This document shows, one piece after another, positions 60,291-64,000 of a DNA stretch of 64,000 nt. Numbering within the stretch: the stretch's first letter is position 1; every line of letters begins with the position of its first letter. This stretch comes from Spirochaetales bacterium (GTDB lineage: Bacteria; Spirochaetota; Spirochaetia; UBA9216), in the NCBI GenBank assembly GCA_016342585.1, contig JAEINK010000018.1, positions 1 to 64,000 on the forward strand, given 5' to 3'. The translations under genes and the position numbers were made by a program. A model generated the notes under the pieces. It was not told the origin of the DNA. It made no database searches and worked only from the letters and a program-made list of their open reading frames with translations.

Positions 60291-62553
60291 AAATAATTCT
60301 CTTCCTGAATTATTGGCCCCTGCTGGTAATCTGGAATGCGGTATAACCGCTTATAAATATGGTGCTGACGCAGTTTATGCGGGCCTCGGGAGGTTTAATG
60401 CCCGGGAGATGGGAAAGAACTTCACTTTAAGTGATATGTCGAAGCTTTCTGCTTATGCTAAAAAACATGGGAAAAAATATTACCTAACCCTGAATACACT
60501 TGTAAAGGATACGGAGATTGAAGATCTCATACCCTTCATCGATAAAGTTCGGGATATAGAACCGGATGCCTTCATTCTTCAGGACCTTGGTGTGGTCAAG
60601 ATTCTTAAAAACTACTATCCGGATATAGCCCTTCATGCCTCTACCCAAATGGGGTTTCATAACTCAGCCGGGCTGAATGCTGCCAGTAAAATTGGTTTTG
60701 AACGTGTAATCCTCGAGAGGCAGGTGAGCCTTGAAGAGATCCAGGATATGTCTTCGATATCACCTGTGGAAATAGAAGTCTTCATCCATGGCGCCCTTTG
60801 TTGTGGTCTTTCGGGAAATTGCCTCTTCAGTTCCTGGATGGGCGGATGGTCCGGAAACAGGGGGAAATGTAAACAGCCTTGTCGACGCCGATATCATGGA
60901 AAAGTCGATGGAGAAAAGGCGGGTGGATTTTTCTTCTCACCGCAGGATCTCTACAGCCTTGATATAATCGGAGACTTAAAGGATGCGGGTGTCTCTTCCC
61001 TGAAAATAGAAGGTCGTTTGAAGCAGCCCGACTATATCAAGAATGTCGTAAGTGCCTATAGAAAAGTCCTGGATTCAGAACCAGGGAATGAAAGAAGAGT
61101 CCTCGGTGAAGCTAGAAATATACTCTCCGGTTCTTTGGGGCGAAAATGGTCCCATGGGTTTTATTTTCCCGAGGAAACCAAGGATCTCCTTCAATATGAC
61201 TCCATGGGGGTCTCGGGGCAGCTCATAGGAAAAGCCGGGCAGATCAAAACCTCGGGATTTCAGGTGAAACTGTCCCGCCGGCTGCATATGGGGGACAGGA
61301 TTAGAATCCAACCATCCTCCGGAGAAGAGGGACCTGCTGTGACCATAACGAGGTTGTCTATTGGGAGCCGCCCGGTTAATACCGGCAGGCAGGGTGATAC
61401 GGTCTTCGTGCACTGCCGGAAGGAGATCCCCGCTGGCGGTATGGTCTATAAGATTGGTGAAAGCCGGAAGGAAGATATCCCCGATACGGCAAACCTGCCT
61501 GAATATTCTGCCCCAGAGAGGATCGATATTCAAATCCGGCTTGATTCTACCGGAATGTCTGCCAGGGTAAAAGGTCGTTCTGGAAACAATAAAATCGAAG
61601 TGGTCTGGAATGAACCTCCCGAGCCTGCGGGAAACCGTCCCCTGGATGGTGAAAAACTCCTTGAGGTTTTCTCTGCCACCAGGAATCCAGAATTAAAGCC
61701 GGGTAGAATTGAAACCGAAATAGAGGGGGCCTGGTTTTTACCCGCAAGCATCCTCAAGAAGAGGCGGCGGGAATTCTGGGAGAAGGTGAGTACCGAGTAT
61801 CAGCTTAGCCCGGAGAAAGGGCCTACGGTCATCGAATTTCCCGCGAAGGCTGGGGGGCCGGATGGCCTTCTTTCGCTCTTCTCCCCCGAGGGTAGAAAAA
61901 CAGAAAAACGTATGGCACTTCCCGAGGAGGCTCGTGGTCTTAAGGAGATAACGGTTATATCGATTTCAGATTTCCTGATGGATGGTAAGCAACCGGTTTT
62001 AGAAAGTACAGAAATCTTGCTTCCCCATTTCTGCCCGGAAAAGGATCTTAAAAAACTAAAAAAAGGGGTGGATGAGTGTTTAAAAATCGGGATCCGAAGA
62101 TTCAGAATCACCAGCATCTATCAGTTTGAGTTTTTCGATAAACAGGGTGATACTCACGGGCTCATCCTCACGGCAGCTTTTCCTCTTCCTGCATCAAACT
62201 CATTCGCCGTCTATGCATTGAAATTACTTGGTGCTAACCGTTCACAGGCATGGATTGAACTTGAGAAAGAGGCCCTTGAAAAACTAATAGAAAACTCCCC
62301 CCTGCCCATAGAACAGTATACGCGTGGAAAACCATTCCTCCTTGCTACCAGAGCCCCGGTGAAGGTTGAGGGGCAAATTCAGGATTCACGCGGAGGGCAA
62401 TTCCTGGTGAAAAGAGAGAAAAATTACGGCCTCGATTATATTTATCCGGAAAAAATTCTGGAACTTCCCGTTATGGATGGAGTCGATATCTATCTTGAAA
62501 ATGTAACAGGAGAGGAAATCTCCACCTTCAACTTTGAACAAAACTGGGTTTAA
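60268..62553 (+). CDS. U32-family peptidase / RlhA-type protein
   Basis: A 761-residue protein. PELLAPAGNLECGITAYKYGADAVYAGLGRFNAR starts the U32 domain, and FIHGALCCGLSGNCLFSSWMGGWSGNRGKCKQPCRRRY has the conserved cysteines that bind an iron-sulfur cluster in relatives. A DUF3656-like region follows and the C-terminus repeats part of the U32-type sequence (EQYTRGKPFLLATRAP). Such long U32 proteins include RlhA, which hydroxylates 23S rRNA, so RNA modification is as likely as proteolysis. It has a strong AAGGAGAGAGG site. Confidence 0.87.
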   Translation: MSLLDGIRNNSLPELLAPAGNLECGITAYKYGADAVYAGLGRFNAREMGKNFTLSDMSKLSAYAKKHGKKYYLTLNTLVKDTEIEDLIPFIDKVRDIEPDAFILQDLGVVKILKNYYPDIALHASTQMGFHNSAGLNAASKIGFERVILERQVSLEEIQDMSSISPVEIEVFIHGALCCGLSGNCLFSSWMGGWSGNRGKCKQPCRRRYHGKVDGEKAGGFFFSPQDLYSLDIIGDLKDAGVSSLKIEGRLKQPDYIKNVVSAYRKVLDSEPGNERRVLGEARNILSGSLGRKWSHGFYFPEETKDLLQYDSMGVSGQLIGKAGQIKTSGFQVKLSRRLHMGDRIRIQPSSGEEGPAVTITRLSIGSRPVNTGRQGDTVFVHCRKEIPAGGMVYKIGESRKEDIPDTANLPEYSAPERIDIQIRLDSTGMSARVKGRSGNNKIEVVWNEPPEPAGNRPLDGEKLLEVFSATRNPELKPGRIETEIEGAWFLPASILKKRRREFWEKVSTEYQLSPEKGPTVIEFPAKAGGPDGLLSLFSPEGRKTEKRMALPEEARGLKEITVISISDFLMDGKQPVLESTEILLPHFCPEKDLKKLKKGVDECLKIGIRRFRITSIYQFEFFDKQGDTHGLILTAAFPLPASNSFAVYALKLLGANRSQAWIELEKEALEKLIENSPLPIEQYTRGKPFLLATRAPVKVEGQIQDSRGGQFLVKREKNYGLDYIYPEKILELPVMDGVDIYLENVTGEEISTFNFEQNWV

Positions 62554-62597
62554 TTGCTTATTTTCGATGTTATACTCGAATATAAAAGGAGTACAGT

Positions 62598-63878
62598 TTG
62601 GATCTTTTAATGAATATACCCGTTGTCATCAAAATACTTGTTTCTCTTGGTGTTATCCTTGTTGGAAACAAGATTGTTAAAAACCTTTCCGTTGCTCTTG
62701 TTCTGGGTATACTTATTCTCTCCTTCTGGTCGGGTCACTCCCTCTCCTCCATTGGAAAAATAACCTGGGCCAGGTTTTCCAGCATAAACGGGATGTTTCT
62801 TTTTCTTCTCATCTATCTGGTCATTGCCTTGAGCACCCAGATGAAGAAAACAGGAAATATTGATGAGCTTGTCATTGGTGTACAAAGCAGAATGAGCCGA
62901 AGGTCCGCCATGGCAGTACTGCCTGCTCTCATCGGCCTGCTTCCCATGCCCGGCGGAGCCGTCTTCTCAGCCCCTCTGGTAGACTCCTGTGACAGCTCTG
63001 AAAACTCGGACAGCATTTTGAAAGGCAGAATTAACTACTGGTTCCGTCATATATGGGAGTTCTGGTGGCCCCTCTATCCGGGGGTTCTCCTGGCGATTGA
63101 ACTTTCCGGATTACGAACTCCTGTTTTTTCCACTCTCATGTTTCCCATGACCCTCTGTTATATTTTTGGAGGCTATTTTTTCCTGCTTAGAAAAGTTCCT
63201 AAAGATGAAAAAACAGAAAGAAAGAAGGAAGGCAGTATTTTAAAACCTTTAACACCGATAATGATTACCCTTGGGGTTTATTTACTGGTGATGATCTTTT
63301 TCCCTTCACTGTCAAAGTTTTCCCAATATATTCCCATGACAATCGGGATTGGATTTTCCATTATCTATCTTCAGATTAGACGCCCTGTTGGCCCTTATGA
63401 TTGGAAAGAGATGCTACTATCCTCGCGTAGCCTCCAGTTATTAATCCTGGTAATGCTCATAAGAGTATATGGTGCCTTCATAGAAGCCCCCCTTCCCGAT
63501 GGTATGTTTCTCATGGAAAAAATGCGGGAAGAACTATTCTCATGGGGGATCCCTGTCATCCTTTTTACCATGCTCATCCCGTTTTTCAGTGGGATAGCCA
63601 CAGGAATTGCCATTGGTACAGTCGGGGCTAGCATGCCCATAGTTCTGAGTCTCATGGGACCCGAGCCCGCTTTGGGAGTTCAATTATCCACCATTCTCCT
63701 TGCCTACAGTTTCGGCCATGCCGGGATGATGCTTTCTCCCGTTCATGTCTGTCTGATAGTCACAAATCAGTATTTCAAGACGGGTGTTTTCAGGAGCCTG
63801 AAAGGATTGATAAGACCTGCGGCGGTTGTCATGGTGAGTGCTTTGATTGTCTCAAGGATAGTGCTGATTCTCTTTTAG
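62598..63878 (+). CDS. DUF401-family membrane protein
   Basis: A 426-residue integral membrane protein with about 11 hydrophobic segments. LPALIGLLPMPGGAVFSAPLVDSC and FRHIWEFWWPLYPGVLLA, and later FFSGIATGIAIGTVGASMP, are the conserved motifs of DUF401, thought to be permeases; the substrate is unknown. The TTG start at 62598 has AGGAG 6 bp ahead, so it is preferred to the in-frame ATG at 62610. Confidence 0.85.
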   Translation: MDLLMNIPVVIKILVSLGVILVGNKIVKNLSVALVLGILILSFWSGHSLSSIGKITWARFSSINGMFLFLLIYLVIALSTQMKKTGNIDELVIGVQSRMSRRSAMAVLPALIGLLPMPGGAVFSAPLVDSCDSSENSDSILKGRINYWFRHIWEFWWPLYPGVLLAIELSGLRTPVFSTLMFPMTLCYIFGGYFFLLRKVPKDEKTERKKEGSILKPLTPIMITLGVYLLVMIFFPSLSKFSQYIPMTIGIGFSIIYLQIRRPVGPYDWKEMLLSSRSLQLLILVMLIRVYGAFIEAPLPDGMFLMEKMREELFSWGIPVILFTMLIPFFSGIATGIAIGTVGASMPIVLSLMGPEPALGVQLSTILLAYSFGHAGMMLSPVHVCLIVTNQYFKTGVFRSLKGLIRPAAVVMVSALIVSRIVLILF

Positions 63879-64000
63879 GGAGAGAGGATCTTTTTGATTC
63901 TGAAAAGAACCCTGCAATAATCGTGTATAAACCCAATCCACGCAAGACTGGATAATCTCATCCCTGTTTCCTTCAAAAACCTTCATTTCTGTTCTTAGGA
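63852..64000 (-). CDS. Partial gene at the right edge (C-terminal end)
   Basis: An open minus-strand frame enters from beyond the window and stops at TGA 63852-63854, overlapping the DUF401 gene end by 27 bp. It reads FEGNRDEIIQSCVDW and then VYTRLLQGSFQNQ, plausible protein sequence. An internal ATG at 63986 could also start a 44-residue product, but no ribosome site is seen. The function cannot be judged. Confidence 0.35.
   Translation of the reverse strand, partial: LRTEMKVFEGNRDEIIQSCVDWVYTRLLQGSFQNQKDPLSLKENQHYP

Overview
The window looks like a free-living, anaerobic, fermentative spirochaete (Spirochaetales). The inference rests on gene content and style: solute-binding proteins whose signal peptides end in LFAGGSQDE- or LMAGGDQEE-type sequences, many GGAG-type ribosome sites, a large sugar, betaine and symporter transport load, and fermentation enzymes (acetate kinase, PduL-type phosphotransacylase, formate-tetrahydrofolate ligase, glutamate dehydrogenase). 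No rRNA, tRNA or CRISPR array was seen.

Positions 1-5200 are an accessory region. They hold two copies of a 63-bp attC-like hairpin repeat (80-142, 4649-4711) and a complete IS1380-family element (249-1943) with a 5-bp target duplication and a transposase broken by one in-frame stop. The element sits inside a small two-helix membrane gene lying just 3' of a truncated RHS gene tip, so it probably breaks an RHS immunity gene. A HigBA-like toxin-antitoxin pair with an operator inside its promoter follows, then a second small membrane gene and a scrap of RHS coding sequence.

Positions 5200-16130 are one long co-directional operon behind a GntR/FCD regulator with a TTGACA-17-TATTCT promoter and a perfect palindrome. 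It encodes a GlpA-like oxidoreductase with a BON-like N-terminus, a second flavoprotein, a DUF1667 protein, an FGGY kinase, an alkyl-DHAP-synthase-like flavoprotein, a PHP phosphoesterase, a prenyltransferase-fold protein and a class II DAHP synthase. I do not recognise this combination as a known pathway. Convergent to it, positions 16137-20513 encode acetate kinase, a P1-type peptidase, PanE and an M20 hydrolase in an overlapping operon.

Positions 20700-26060 carry panB, folD, a metallophosphoesterase paired with a ParB-like protein, and fhs (opposite strand). Positions 26185-32480 form a probable cell-wall amino-sugar salvage locus: RpiR regulator, sugar ABC transporter, BadF/BadG-type kinase and convergent NamZ-type (DUF1343) exo-muramidase. 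Next come an N-carbamoyl amidohydrolase (with a perfect 15-bp-arm inverted repeat upstream), a receiver-ATP-grasp protein related to PEP synthase, and NADP glutamate dehydrogenase.

Positions 38700-51260 hold a rhodanese lipoprotein, a lone IS1595-type transposase-like gene with a leaderless promoter, a Na+/solute symporter coupled to a 43-residue membrane peptide, two coupled unknown genes, a GNAT protein, a LacI-GH4 sugar unit with a perfect 22-bp operator, PduL, a MarR regulator and a ProXVW-type betaine transporter. Positions 51400-63880 contain an orphan 656-residue protein, an AI-2E/PerM transporter, a dihydropyrimidinase, an XRE-cupin regulator with an acyl-CoA synthetase, a membrane diguanylate cyclase, a U32 peptidase and a DUF401 permease.
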